A stretch of DNA of 64,000 bases from Alphaproteobacteria bacterium LSUCC0684 (GCA_041228335.1 CP166130.1:1574638-1638637), one strand, 5' to 3'; counted from the stretch's first letter, positions 7,746-16,016 are shown. Notes: generated by a model from the sequence alone, not told the origin. Numbers and translations: made by a program.

Positions 7746-8693
7746 TTGACCACCCGCTTTCCTTCGCTTCACGGCAACATGCTTGGAATTGCCTATATGA
7801 TCATGGCGGTTCTTGCCGGCGTGGTCACCTCGCTTATCATCAAGGAGCTGAGCCCCCTCGGAACGGTGCTGGTGCTTTTGTCGTTGCGATTTGTTTTCAG
7901 CATCCCGCCGCTGGCGCTGGCCGCCTTTGTCGCGCGGGGACGGTCGATGCTGAGTGTCAGCCGCTGGGACCGGCTGCTGATGCGAATCGTTACCGGCCAG
8001 ATCGGCATCATCTTCTGGTTTCTGGCGATTACGCATATTTCCCTCGGGCAGGCAACGGCGCTATTCCAGTCCTCGGCCATTTTTGTGACGATCCTCTCCC
8101 CGCTGATCCTCAAGGAAAAAGTGGGGATCTATCGCGGCTCGGCGGTGTTCATCGGGCTTATCGGCATTTTCATGCTCACCAATCCTTTTGCGGAAAGCCT
8201 CAATATCGGTGCCCTGTTCGGGCTTGGCTCGGCGATTTCCGGGGCGTTTCTCGTTGTGCTGCTGCGCATGCTGGGGCGAACCGATGAACCGGTCACCGTG
8301 TCGCTATGGCATAATATTACCGGCGCCCTGCTTTATCCGGTGCTGGTGCTGATCACAGGAGAGACCGGATATATAAACGGGATTGTGCCGGAGCATCTGC
8401 TGCTACTGGTGATTCTCGGCATCGGGGCATCCTTCGTGCAGATCGGATTCACCTCCGCCTATCGCCATGGAGAGGCGGCGGTGCTGGTGCCTATCCGGTA
8501 TCTTTCGGTGCCGATTGCCGGCCTCCTTGGATGGTGGATCTGGGCGGAAAAGCTGGATCTGATCGAAATCACCGGGATGGTGATTGTGGTGGCGTCGTGC
8601 CTGTTCATCTCCATCCGTGAATATCGGCTCAGCCGCAAGGCCGCCACGCCGCGAATCTCGGTCACCGAAAAAGATCAATCGCAACCGGTGTGA
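7746..8693 (+). CDS. EamA/DMT-family transporter
   Basis: A 315-residue membrane protein with ten predicted helices in two EamA repeats: GVVTSLIIKELSPLGTVLVL in the first, and VRT-type closing motifs such as YRHGEAAVLVPIRYLSVPIAGLLG in the second. A TTG start at 7746 is chosen because GAGGAG at 7731-7736 lies nine bases before it; an ATG at 7779 would lose a short hydrophilic lead. The 3' end overlaps the convergent LysE-family gene by 32 bases. Such transporters export small metabolites; no substrate can be named. Confidence 0.85.
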   Translation: MTTRFPSLHGNMLGIAYMIMAVLAGVVTSLIIKELSPLGTVLVLLSLRFVFSIPPLALAAFVARGRSMLSVSRWDRLLMRIVTGQIGIIFWFLAITHISLGQATALFQSSAIFVTILSPLILKEKVGIYRGSAVFIGLIGIFMLTNPFAESLNIGALFGLGSAISGAFLVVLLRMLGRTDEPVTVSLWHNITGALLYPVLVLITGETGYINGIVPEHLLLLVILGIGASFVQIGFTSAYRHGEAAVLVPIRYLSVPIAGLLGWWIWAEKLDLIEITGMVIVVASCLFISIREYRLSRKAATPRISVTEKDQSQPV

Positions 8694-9273
8694 TCGACGC
8701 CAGCAGCAACAAGGCCATCGTGACATTGAACACCCGCAGGCGGACCGGTGTCCTGATCCACTGGCTGATAATCAACCCGAAAGCAGCCCAGGCCATGGTT
8801 GACAGAAGCGCTATCGCCATGGCGGTGAGCAGCATCATGACAAACTGGCCGAGAAACGGATCATCGGGGGTGATGAAGGTCGATACCATGGTCACCCCGA
8901 CCACCACCCCCTTGGGGTTGATCAGCTGAAAACTGGCGGCCTCCCAGAAATATTGCGGGCGGCCGCGACTGTCGGCGGAGGAACTCCCCTCGCTTCGGGC
9001 AATACCCCAGGCCAGATAGCCGATGAAAATGAGGGCGGCCACGCGAAGCACCTGCTGGGCCAGAGGAAAGATACGGAAAATCTGATCAAGCCCCACCCCG
9101 GCCAGAAGCAACACGCAACCGAAGCCGATCGTCACGCCAAGCATATGCGGCAATGTCCGGATAAAACCGAAATTCACCCCGGAGGATGCCAGCATGATAT
9201 TGTTCGGCCCCGGGGTGAAGGACGCTACAATCAGAAATCCCAGCATCGGGAGATAAAGAGAGGTAAAGGTCAT
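8662..9273 (-). CDS. LysE/RhtB family amino acid exporter
   Basis: A 203-residue inner-membrane exporter with about six helices. ASFTPGPNNIMLASSGVNFGF near residues 18-38 is the signature of the LysE/RhtB/threonine exporter family, and FQLINPKGVVVGVTMVSTF is the conserved middle region. Length is normal for the family. Start ATG at 9273 has a weak ribosome-binding site. It converges on the DMT transporter gene with overlapping 3' ends. Substrate could be homoserine, threonine, lysine or related compounds. Confidence 0.88.
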   Translation of the reverse strand: MTFTSLYLPMLGFLIVASFTPGPNNIMLASSGVNFGFIRTLPHMLGVTIGFGCVLLLAGVGLDQIFRIFPLAQQVLRVAALIFIGYLAWGIARSEGSSSADSRGRPQYFWEAASFQLINPKGVVVGVTMVSTFITPDDPFLGQFVMMLLTAMAIALLSTMAWAAFGLIISQWIRTPVRLRVFNVTMALLLLASITPVAIDLFR

Positions 9274-9398
9274 GATGGTGATATCTTTTCAGGACGGAGT
9301 CTATCACCTGCTCACTTGCCAAGACAACCTCTGAGACTATCTTCGGAAGAAAGAGATGCGGGATTGATCCCGTCCTGACCCCGCTCATGGAGACCGAT

Positions 9399-9821
9399 AT
9401 GAAATTCCCAGCCCTGATCACCCTGACTTTCAGCCTTGTCCTCGGCCTGTCCACCGCCAGCGCTGACGTGATCGGCGAGCGGAAAGCCAATTTCAGAAAG
9501 AATGTCGACGCGCTCAAAGCGATCAACACGGCAATCCCCGAAGGCGATCATGCCGCGGTTGCCGCCGCCGCATCCGTCGTCGCCAACTGGTCCCGGGACA
9601 TGACGGCCTTCTTCCCCAAAGGCTCGGACGAAGGCGACACCAAGGCACGTCCTGAAATCTGGATGGAGTGGGAAAAATTCGTATCGCTTGCCAAAAATGC
9701 CGAAGACAGCGCGCTTGCCCTTGCTCAACTGGCCAAGGCAGGCAACGCCGAAGCCCTGCCCGGCGCGCTCAACACCCTTGGGGCAAGTTGCAAGGCCTGC
9801 CACAACTCCTTCAAATACTAG
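9399..9821 (+). CDS. Cytochrome c' (class II c-type cytochrome)
   Basis: A 140-residue secreted cytochrome. Residues 1-22 form a signal peptide (KFPALITLTFSLVLGLSTASA). The single haem-binding CKACH lies at the extreme C-terminus (about 131-135, followed by NSFKY), the hallmark of the four-helix cytochrome c'/c556 group. The ATG at 9399 follows GGAG by six bases and is preferred over the ATG at 9387. Cytochromes c' bind NO or act in small electron-transfer steps. It converges with a cytochrome b561 gene 35 bases away, suggesting the two may be redox partners. Confidence 0.88.
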   Translation: MKFPALITLTFSLVLGLSTASADVIGERKANFRKNVDALKAINTAIPEGDHAAVAAAASVVANWSRDMTAFFPKGSDEGDTKARPEIWMEWEKFVSLAKNAEDSALALAQLAKAGNAEALPGALNTLGASCKACHNSFKY

Positions 9822-9856
9822 GGGGCTGAACCTGCCATCGGCAAGGGTGGCGAATT

Positions 9857-10546
9857 TCAGTAAAAGCGGTTTCCAAGAAAGCTGAGGAGGTGCATGGCGC
9901 CAATAAGAGCTGCCATCAGCACCAACCCGGCGATCTGGTGACGGCGTGAAACGGGGCGGGCCTGCGGGTCCGTTCCGCCGCTGATCATGGCAGGCACAAG
10001 CCGGATGCCGAAAACAACCCGATAGATCAATATCGCCGCCAGATGCAGAATGATCAGGGCAAAAACAACCACTTCTGCGCGATGGTGAAGCGTGCTGGCC
10101 ATATTGGTGAAATCGCCGACATAGGCGGCCAGCGGCCCTTCATAAAGCACATCGTCATTCGACATCATGCCAAGACCTGCCATCGCGGCCAGCACCAGCA
10201 GGATCACGACGGTGGCATATGCCCCGGTCGGGGCATGGCCGGGGCGATGATCCCTTGCCCCGGCAATCCGCGCGCGAATATAGGAGATCACCGCAGATGG
10301 CGGTACCATGAAGCGGCTGAACCTGGCGTGGTGACTGCCCGCAATCCCCCAGACAATGCGAAACATCACCAATCCTGCCACGGTCAGCCCGAATTTTTCA
10401 TGCAGGAACATATTTTCGATCTTGGCGCTGACGATGGAGCCGATCACCGATGCCATGAGCAGCCAGTGAAACACGCGCAAGGGCAGATCCCAGACCACGC
10501 CTTCCTGCTGGTGTTCCGGCTCGATATGGTCTTCGGTCTTGCTCAT
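9857..10546 (-). CDS. Cytochrome b561 family membrane protein
   Basis: A 229-residue integral membrane dihaem cytochrome b561 of the bacterial type. After a hydrophilic lead, WDLPLRVFHWLLMASVIGS opens helix one and contains a haem-ligand histidine. Further histidines lie in LHEKFGLTVAG, in STLHHRAEVVVFALIILHLAAIL and in the last helix. The start at 10546 is chosen because a longer reading to 10621 would overlap the divergent alkA start at 10598. It probably passes electrons between quinol and a periplasmic carrier, possibly the neighbouring cytochrome c'. Confidence 0.87.
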   Translation of the reverse strand: MSKTEDHIEPEHQQEGVVWDLPLRVFHWLLMASVIGSIVSAKIENMFLHEKFGLTVAGLVMFRIVWGIAGSHHARFSRFMVPPSAVISYIRARIAGARDHRPGHAPTGAYATVVILLVLAAMAGLGMMSNDDVLYEGPLAAYVGDFTNMASTLHHRAEVVVFALIILHLAAILIYRVVFGIRLVPAMISGGTDPQARPVSRRHQIAGLVLMAALIGAMHLLSFLGNRFY

Positions 10547-10597
10547 CCTCGCATCCTGCCGCATTCTTGAGGCAACAGCAAGCAGAGGGGGGGAGAA

Positions 10598-11251
10598 ATG
10601 CCGAGAGTGACCATGCAGCAAGCCCTGATGGGCAGGGATGGCGCGCTCCTGGCGCTGGCCCGGGAAGACAAGGAGATTGCCGCGGCGCTCGAACAGTTCG
10701 GCCCGCCACCTGACCGGACGCTTGAGCCGGGCTTTGCAACGCTGGCCCGTATCATCATCGGCCAGCAGATTTCAACGAAAGCAGCAGCATCCGTCTGGGG
10801 CAGGATGATCGCAGCAGGGCTTGACAAGAGCGCCATCGCCGCCGCCGCACCTGAGCCGATCCTTCGTGAGGCCGGTCTTTCCGGCCGCAAGGCCGAATAT
10901 ATAAAAGGCCTTGCTGAAGCGGTTGAATCCGGAGATCTTGATCTGGCGGCGCTTGCGCATATGGCGGGAGAGGAAGCCAGCCGGAAGCTCACCTCCCTGC
11001 GCGGGATCGGGGCCTGGACCGCCGACAATTACCGGCTTTTCGTGCTGCTTGACATGGATGCCTGGCCCTATAACGATCTCGCGCTGCAGGAAGGCATGAA
11101 AATCCTCAAATCCCTCAATGCTCGTCCCGGTGGCGAGATGATGGCCGAGATGGGGAAGCCGTGGAAACCGTATCGCGGCGCCGGAGCGCTGATGCTCTGG
11201 CATGTCTATGCCCAGCATCGCCATGCCGCCACCGTGACGGATATCGGCTGA
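10598..11251 (+). CDS. DNA-3-methyladenine glycosylase II (AlkA-like, HhH-GPD)
   Basis: A 217-residue base-excision glycosylase. The helix-hairpin-helix LTSLRGIGAWTADNYRLF (about 131-148) is followed by the catalytic aspartate D160 in WPYNDLALQ. RIIIGQQISTKAA near residue 51 is the conserved entry to the fold. It lacks the N-terminal domain of E. coli AlkA and matches the compact yeast MAG/AlkA version. Cleaving alkylated bases creates abasic sites, which is relevant because the convergent neighbour is an SRAP protein that captures abasic sites. The ATG follows a GGGGGGGAGAA ribosome-binding site. Confidence 0.9.
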   Translation: MPRVTMQQALMGRDGALLALAREDKEIAAALEQFGPPPDRTLEPGFATLARIIIGQQISTKAAASVWGRMIAAGLDKSAIAAAAPEPILREAGLSGRKAEYIKGLAEAVESGDLDLAALAHMAGEEASRKLTSLRGIGAWTADNYRLFVLLDMDAWPYNDLALQEGMKILKSLNARPGGEMMAEMGKPWKPYRGAGALMLWHVYAQHRHAATVTDIG

Positions 11252-11258
11252 TATCTCT

Positions 11259-11348
11259 CTAGAACAGATCCATCTGCCAGAACAGATCCATCTGCCAGAA
11301 CAGATCCATCTGCTAGAACAGATCCATCTGCTAGAACAGATCCATCTG
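11259..11348. repeat. Five-copy 18-bp tandem repeat that includes the 3' end of the SRAP gene
   Basis: Five head-to-tail 18-bp units (11259-11276, 11277-11294, 11295-11312, 11313-11330, 11331-11348) differ only in their first two bases on the plus strand (CT, CC, CC, CT, CT). Read on the minus strand each unit is CAGATGGATCTGTTCTRG, encoding QMDLF followed by TAG (three units) or TGG (two units). The unit nearest the SRAP gene is its real C-terminus and stop codon; the other four lie after the stop, in the same frame. Each unit also contains the inverted repeat CAGAT-CC-ATCTG. There are no spacers, so this is not CRISPR. Confidence 0.95.
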
Positions 11349-12026
11349 CGCGGGCGGGGACTGGCCGTGGCGGTCATCTCGCCGGATCAACCCGGGATGG
11401 TTGGCCTTGATGGAACCGACTTCGGCTGATACCGGATGCCATCGGAGTGCCGCCCCATCTTCGGGCCTTGTCAGCGCCTCGATATCAGCCTGCGAGTTCA
11501 AGGGATCAAGCCAGTCCAGCCACTGATCTGCTGCCAGCACCACCGGCGAGCGGTGATGAATTGCGGCAAGCTCGCCTGCGGCCGAGGTGGTCACGATCAC
11601 GCATCGCCTGCGTTCGGCCTCATCCCAGAAGAGGCCAGCCATGGCCATCGGCATTTCATCCGCAGGATGAATAAAATATGGCTGCTTTGGAGCTTTCCAT
11701 TCATACCATCCCGTTGCCACGATGACACATCGCCGATGCCGGGCAGAAGCCGAGAAGGTGGGTTTTTCGAACATGGTCTCAGCCCTGGCATTGATCAGCG
11801 GGCGCTGGCCATGGAGGGAAGTCAGCCCCCATTCCATTTCGTCGAGTTCCGGCCCCTGGCTTGTCTTGATGACCGTATCGACGGCCATGCTCGGGGCGAT
11901 GTTCCAGCGCGGCTCGGCGTTATGGCCCGGGCCGCCTGCCGCAGGGCCGCCGATGCCCGATGACACCAGCCTGAATTTCGCCTTGACCAGATCCGGGGAG
12001 GCGGCATTGGCAAAACGGCCACACAT
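11331..12026 (-). CDS. SRAP-domain protein (YedK/HMCES family) with C-terminal clamp-binding-like motif
   Basis: A 231-residue SOS response-associated peptidase family protein. Cys2, exposed by removal of Met1 in MCGRFA, forms the thiazolidine crosslink to abasic sites in single-stranded DNA. The other active-site elements are the Asn in RWNIAPS, the Glu in GWYEWK and the His in IHHRSPVVL. Longer in-frame starts exist up to 12242, but only the ATG at 12026 puts Cys at position 2. The protein ends QMDLF, a match to the beta-clamp-binding pentapeptide QL[SD]LF, and this end is the first unit of an 18-bp tandem repeat. It faces alkA and is divergent from cysQ. Confidence 0.93.
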   Translation of the reverse strand: MCGRFANAASPDLVKAKFRLVSSGIGGPAAGGPGHNAEPRWNIAPSMAVDTVIKTSQGPELDEMEWGLTSLHGQRPLINARAETMFEKPTFSASARHRRCVIVATGWYEWKAPKQPYFIHPADEMPMAMAGLFWDEAERRRCVIVTTSAAGELAAIHHRSPVVLAADQWLDWLDPLNSQADIEALTRPEDGAALRWHPVSAEVGSIKANHPGLIRRDDRHGQSPPAQMDLF

Positions 12027-12125
12027 GTCATTTATCCTTTCCCGCCCGGCTCTCCATGGGTCAGGCTTAACATGCGGCGGTTGATCTGGCAAATCTGCGC
12101 AAGATGTGCCATGGTAGCGCCTTTC

Positions 12126-12998
12126 ATGAAAGACGTCCCGATGCACCTGTCCCCATCCCAGATCACCCATCTTGAAACCATCGCCATCGATGCCGGCAAC
12201 GCGATCATGCAGATCCGCAAGCGCGGTGTTGAGCGTGACCACAAGGCCGATGGCAGCCCGGTGACGGCAGCTGATCTCGCCGCCGATGAGATCATCACTT
12301 CAGGCCTGCTTGAGATTGCCCCTTCCCTGCCCGCGATCACGGAAGAAACCTATACCGGAGAGGATGATCATGAACCCGGTGAATACTGGTGCGTTGACCC
12401 CCTTGACGGCACCAAGGGGTATATCAATGGCGGCAAGGATTTCACCGTCAATATCGCCCTCATCCGAGACCGGCACCCCGTGCTTGGCGTGATCTATGCC
12501 CCGGCAACGGGAACGCTCTGGGCCGGGGCCGAATGCAAGGCCTGGAAGCGTCAGGCGGATATATCGGGGCAGGACGACCTGCTCACCAAAGCCAGCCTTG
12601 ATGATCTGGGCGCGGCCTTTCCCATTTCAAGCCGGAAGGTGCGCCGGGAAGATCCGGATGTGGTGGCGACCCGGGCGCATCGTGGCCCTGCCCTCGAAGC
12701 CTGGATCGCGCGGATCGGGGCACAGTCTTCGGTGGCGGTGGGATCATCGCTCAAATTCTGTGTCATTGCCGAGGGCGAGGCTGATCTCTATCCGCGCATC
12801 GGCCCGACCATGGAATGGGATACCGCCGCTGGGCAGGCGATTGTCGAAGCTTCCGGCGGCCTCGTGATCGGCCCGGATGGAACCCCGTTCGGCTATGGCA
12901 AACCTGGGCGTCTCAACGGATATTTTGCCGCCATGGGGCAGGTGGACGGCTCGGTTCCATCAGAGTGGATCCCCCCGCATGAGGGCGGCGATGGCTGA
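12126..12998 (+). CDS. cysQ: 3'(2'),5'-bisphosphate nucleotidase CysQ
   Basis: A 290-residue inositol-monophosphatase-fold enzyme that hydrolyses 3'-phosphoadenosine 5'-phosphate to AMP, clearing the by-product of sulfate assimilation. Metal-binding motifs are present: PAITEE (about 70-74), VDPLDGTKGYI (about 90-100, with the CysQ-typical TKGYI rather than TxNF of inositol phosphatases) and MEWDTAAGQAIV near the C-terminus. The start is uncertain: ATGs at 12126 and 12141 are both possible and neither has a strong ribosome-binding site. Its last 8 bases overlap tsaC. Confidence 0.9.
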   Translation: MKDVPMHLSPSQITHLETIAIDAGNAIMQIRKRGVERDHKADGSPVTAADLAADEIITSGLLEIAPSLPAITEETYTGEDDHEPGEYWCVDPLDGTKGYINGGKDFTVNIALIRDRHPVLGVIYAPATGTLWAGAECKAWKRQADISGQDDLLTKASLDDLGAAFPISSRKVRREDPDVVATRAHRGPALEAWIARIGAQSSVAVGSSLKFCVIAEGEADLYPRIGPTMEWDTAAGQAIVEASGGLVIGPDGTPFGYGKPGRLNGYFAAMGQVDGSVPSEWIPPHEGGDG

Positions 12999-13959
12999 GA
13001 TTGTCCGCGCCGGGCCCGAAAATCTCGGAAAAGCCGCCGCGTATCTGCGGTCCGGCCAGCTGGTGGCCTTCGGAACGGAAACCGTCTACGGCCTTGGCGG
13101 CAACGCCACCGATGGCGAGGCCGTGGCCCGAATTTTCAAGGCCAAGGGCAGGCCGGCCTTCAACCCGCTGATCTCCCATCTGCCCGACGTCGAGGCTGCC
13201 TTCGGGCTTGGCAGGCCGACGCCGCTTGCGGAAACCCTGGCTGCCGCTTTCTGGCCCGGACCCATGACGCTTGTGCTTGACCAGCGGGAGGGATGCCCGG
13301 TCTCACCGCTCGCCACCAGCGGTCTTGACAGCATTGCGCTGCGCGTCCCCGGGGCAGCACAGGCGCGCGCCTTTCTCCATGAAGCGGCAATGCCGGTTGC
13401 CGCGCCTTCGGCCAATCGGTCAGGCCGGATCAGCCCGACACGCGCCCTTCATGTGGCCGATGAGCTTGGTGATGCGCCTGAACTTGCCCTCATACTGGAT
13501 ACGGGCCCGTGTATCGAGGGGCTTGAATCAACGGTCATCGATGCCCGCGGCAATGCGCCTGTCATCCTCCGGCCCGGCAGTGTCACGGCCGAGATGATCA
13601 AAGAGGTAACTGGGCTTGAGATCCATGCTCCGGGGGAAGATATCCTCAGCCCCGGGCAGCTCGCAAGCCATTACGCCCCGCGCACCCCTGTTGCGCTGAA
13701 CCAGCCAGAACCGAAGGAAACCGATGCCTGGATCGGCTTTGGGGAACACCATGCCGGCCGGGCCCGGGCAATGTTTTCATTCAGCGAAACCGGTGATCTC
13801 ATCGAAGCGGCGGCGCGCCTTTATGATATCCTGCGTCAGGCTGATGCGGCCGGTGCTGAACGTATCGCCATTGCGCCTATTCCGCAAGGCGGGATCGGGA
13901 CTGCGATCAACGACCGATTGGCCCGGGCCGCGGCGGATACGGCGCCGCTTTCTGATTGA
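12991..13959 (+). CDS. tsaC: L-threonylcarbamoyladenylate synthase (Sua5/TsaC)
   Basis: A 322-residue enzyme making threonylcarbamoyl-AMP for the t6A modification of tRNAs. The YrdC domain shows FGTETVYGLGGNA (27-39), KGRPAFNPL (52-60) and PSANRSGRISPT. The extra C-terminal Sua5 domain (about 210-322, from SPGQLASHYAP) marks the long Sua5 form rather than short TsaC. The ATG at 12991, behind GAGGGCGGCG, overlaps the cysQ stop by 8 bases; a longer frame exists upstream but would lie wholly inside cysQ. Confidence 0.93.
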   Translation: MAEIVRAGPENLGKAAAYLRSGQLVAFGTETVYGLGGNATDGEAVARIFKAKGRPAFNPLISHLPDVEAAFGLGRPTPLAETLAAAFWPGPMTLVLDQREGCPVSPLATSGLDSIALRVPGAAQARAFLHEAAMPVAAPSANRSGRISPTRALHVADELGDAPELALILDTGPCIEGLESTVIDARGNAPVILRPGSVTAEMIKEVTGLEIHAPGEDILSPGQLASHYAPRTPVALNQPEPKETDAWIGFGEHHAGRARAMFSFSETGDLIEAAARLYDILRQADAAGAERIAIAPIPQGGIGTAINDRLARAAADTAPLSD

Positions 13960-14006
13960 TTGGTGCCACACCTGAGTTATGCTCAAGCCAAGGAGCGGAG
14001 AACGTG

Positions 14007-15452
14007 ATGATGCAACCTGAAAAAGACAAGATCCTGCCTTTGCTCAGCGCCATAACAGGGGCAAGACATGTGCTGACGGAAGAGGCGGATACCGCGCCGT
14101 ATCTGACCGACTGGCGGGGCCATTACACCGGCCGGGCCATGGCGGTTGTGCGCCCGGGAAACACGGAGGAAGTGGCCGCGATCCTGCGCCTGGCCAACAA
14201 GGAAAGCCTGCCGGTTGTCCCGCAGGGAGGCAATACAAGCCTCTGCGGCGGCGCCACCCCTGATGCGACCGGCCGGGCCATCCTTATCAGCCTCGCCCGG
14301 ATGGACCAGATCCGAAATCTTGATCCATATAGCCGCACCATCGTGGTGGAAGCCGGATGCATCCTTGAGAATATCCAGAAGGCCGCCGAGAAGGAGGGGT
14401 TGCTGTTCCCGCTCAATTTCGGCTCACGGGGAACCTGCCGGATCGGCGGCAATCTTTCGACCAATGCAGGCGGGCTCAATGTCGTTCGTTACGGCAATGC
14501 CCGCAGTCTTTGCCTTGGGCTCGAAGTGGTTGTTGCCGACGGGCGCGTGATGAACCTGCTCTCGCCACTCAAGAAAGACAATACGGGATATGATCTCAAG
14601 AATCTCTTCATCGGTGCCGAAGGCACGCTTGGGATAATCACCGCCGCCACGCTCCAGCTCTTTCCCCAGCCGAAAGTCGTTGCCACCGCCTTTGCCGGAC
14701 TGCGCGACATCGAAGCGGCGATCGAGCTGCTCAACCGTTGCCAGGAAGCCAGCGGCGGCACCGTCACCGCGTTTGAACTGATGCCGCGATCCATTCTTGA
14801 AAATGTCCGGCGGCATTTTCCCGATGCGGGGTTCCCCATCGCCGACCCGCCGCCATTTTCGGCCCTGATCGAGATCACCTCCACCGCCGCCGGCGATGCC
14901 CGGCCAGCAGATGACGGCAGCCTGCCCTTGAGACGCATGATGGAAACCCTGCTGGCAACGGCGTTTGACGACGGGCTGGTGACGGACGCCACTATCGCCG
15001 CAAGCGAAACCCAGCGGCAGATGATCTGGTCGGTGCGCGAACTTACCCCTGAAAGCGAGATCAAGGCCGGGCCCGCCTATAAATCGGATATTTCCATCCC
15101 CATCGAACATATGTCGAGTTTCTATGCCAGGGCAGCCCGGGAGGCAGAGGCCATCGCGCCGGGGGTCAAGGTATTCGGCTTCGGCCATCTCGGTGACGGC
15201 AACCTGCATTACAATCTTTCGATCCCCGAAGACGGGCATCCGGATTTTCCTTCACTTTACCCCCGGTTTGATGCCATGCTGTCCTCGCTGCTGCGCGAAT
15301 ATGGCGGCTCGATCAGCGCCGAACACGGGATCGGGCAGAAGAAACGTGCCATGCTGCATCAGACAAAGGACCAGACCGCGCTCGATCTGATGGCGGCGAT
15401 CAAAGCAGCGCTGGACCCGAAAGGAATCATGAACCCGGGCAAAATTCTATAG
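14007..15452 (+). CDS. FAD-binding oxidase, D-2-hydroxyacid dehydrogenase (D2HGDH/GlcD-like)
   Basis: A 481-residue flavoprotein of the FAD_binding_4/FAD-oxidase_C family. VPQGGNTSLCGGATPD (about 71-86) is the FAD pyrophosphate-binding segment; GTCRIGGNLSTNAGGLNVVRYGN is conserved in the D-2-hydroxyglutarate dehydrogenase branch; GHLGDGNLHYN and SISAEHGIGQKKR in the C-terminal domain are substrate/metal-site motifs. Compared with GlcD at 53116-54603 it is the typical D2HGDH-like paralogue. Likely substrates are D-2-hydroxyglutarate or D-lactate. Start ATG at 14007 follows GGAG. Its stop overlaps the ribosome-binding site of the next gene. Confidence 0.85.
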   Translation: MMQPEKDKILPLLSAITGARHVLTEEADTAPYLTDWRGHYTGRAMAVVRPGNTEEVAAILRLANKESLPVVPQGGNTSLCGGATPDATGRAILISLARMDQIRNLDPYSRTIVVEAGCILENIQKAAEKEGLLFPLNFGSRGTCRIGGNLSTNAGGLNVVRYGNARSLCLGLEVVVADGRVMNLLSPLKKDNTGYDLKNLFIGAEGTLGIITAATLQLFPQPKVVATAFAGLRDIEAAIELLNRCQEASGGTVTAFELMPRSILENVRRHFPDAGFPIADPPPFSALIEITSTAAGDARPADDGSLPLRRMMETLLATAFDDGLVTDATIAASETQRQMIWSVRELTPESEIKAGPAYKSDISIPIEHMSSFYARAAREAEAIAPGVKVFGFGHLGDGNLHYNLSIPEDGHPDFPSLYPRFDAMLSSLLREYGGSISAEHGIGQKKRAMLHQTKDQTALDLMAAIKAALDPKGIMNPGKIL

Positions 15453-15461
15453 GAGGCAGCC

Positions 15462-16016
15462 ATGCGACATGCGGAGCGGATCCCCGACATACTTCGATTC
15501 TGGTTTGAAGAGACCGAACCGATGCAGCGCTTCAGGAAAGATCCTGATTTCGACGCAGCCATCAAAGACAGGTTCGAGCCGCTGGTGAAAAAGGCCCTGG
15601 CAGGGCAGCTCGATGCCTGGGCGGAAAACGCCGACGGCCTGATGGCGCTGATCATCATGCTTGACCAGTTCACCCGCAATATCTATCGCGACACCCCGCT
15701 CGCCTTTGCCGGTGACGAGATGGCGCTGGCCCTGTCACGGAAAGGCGTCGTGCGCGGCTATCTCGACCAGTTTGACGACCCGGACTGGCGGCAGTTTCTC
15801 CTGATGCCGATGATGCATGCCGAAGATCTCGAGGTGCAGGAAAAATCCCTCCCTCTTTTTGAGAAATACACCGCCGAACGCGTCCATGAATACGCGATCA
15901 AACATAAAGTGATTGTTGAACGATTCGGGTATTTCCCGCATCGAAACGAAATTCTTGGCCGCCCGCTCAGCGACGAAGAACGGGAATTTCTCAACGGGCC
16001 GGATTCGTCTTTCTAG
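15462..16016 (+). CDS. DUF924 family protein
   Basis: A 184-residue soluble, mostly helical protein of the DUF924 family. Typical features are ILRFWFEET at the N-terminus, MIIMLDQFTRNIYRDTP-like sequence near residues 65-80, MHAEDLEVQEKSLPLFEK and FGYFPHRNEILGR, which gives the family its TPR-like fold. No reaction is established for the family. A strong AGGAGG precedes the ATG and overlaps the end of the upstream FAD oxidase, indicating an operon. It converges on the GT9 gene 25 bases away. Confidence 0.87.
   Translation: MRHAERIPDILRFWFEETEPMQRFRKDPDFDAAIKDRFEPLVKKALAGQLDAWAENADGLMALIIMLDQFTRNIYRDTPLAFAGDEMALALSRKGVVRGYLDQFDDPDWRQFLLMPMMHAEDLEVQEKSLPLFEKYTAERVHEYAIKHKVIVERFGYFPHRNEILGRPLSDEEREFLNGPDSSF

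Noticed and set aside
11259-11348. Short CRISPR-like array
   Set aside because: Units are directly adjacent without spacers, and no cas gene is near.
10772-11377. Frame encoding repeated WICSSR/WICSGR units
   Set aside because: This is another-frame reading of the 18-bp repeat running antisense through alkA; alkA has full domain support.
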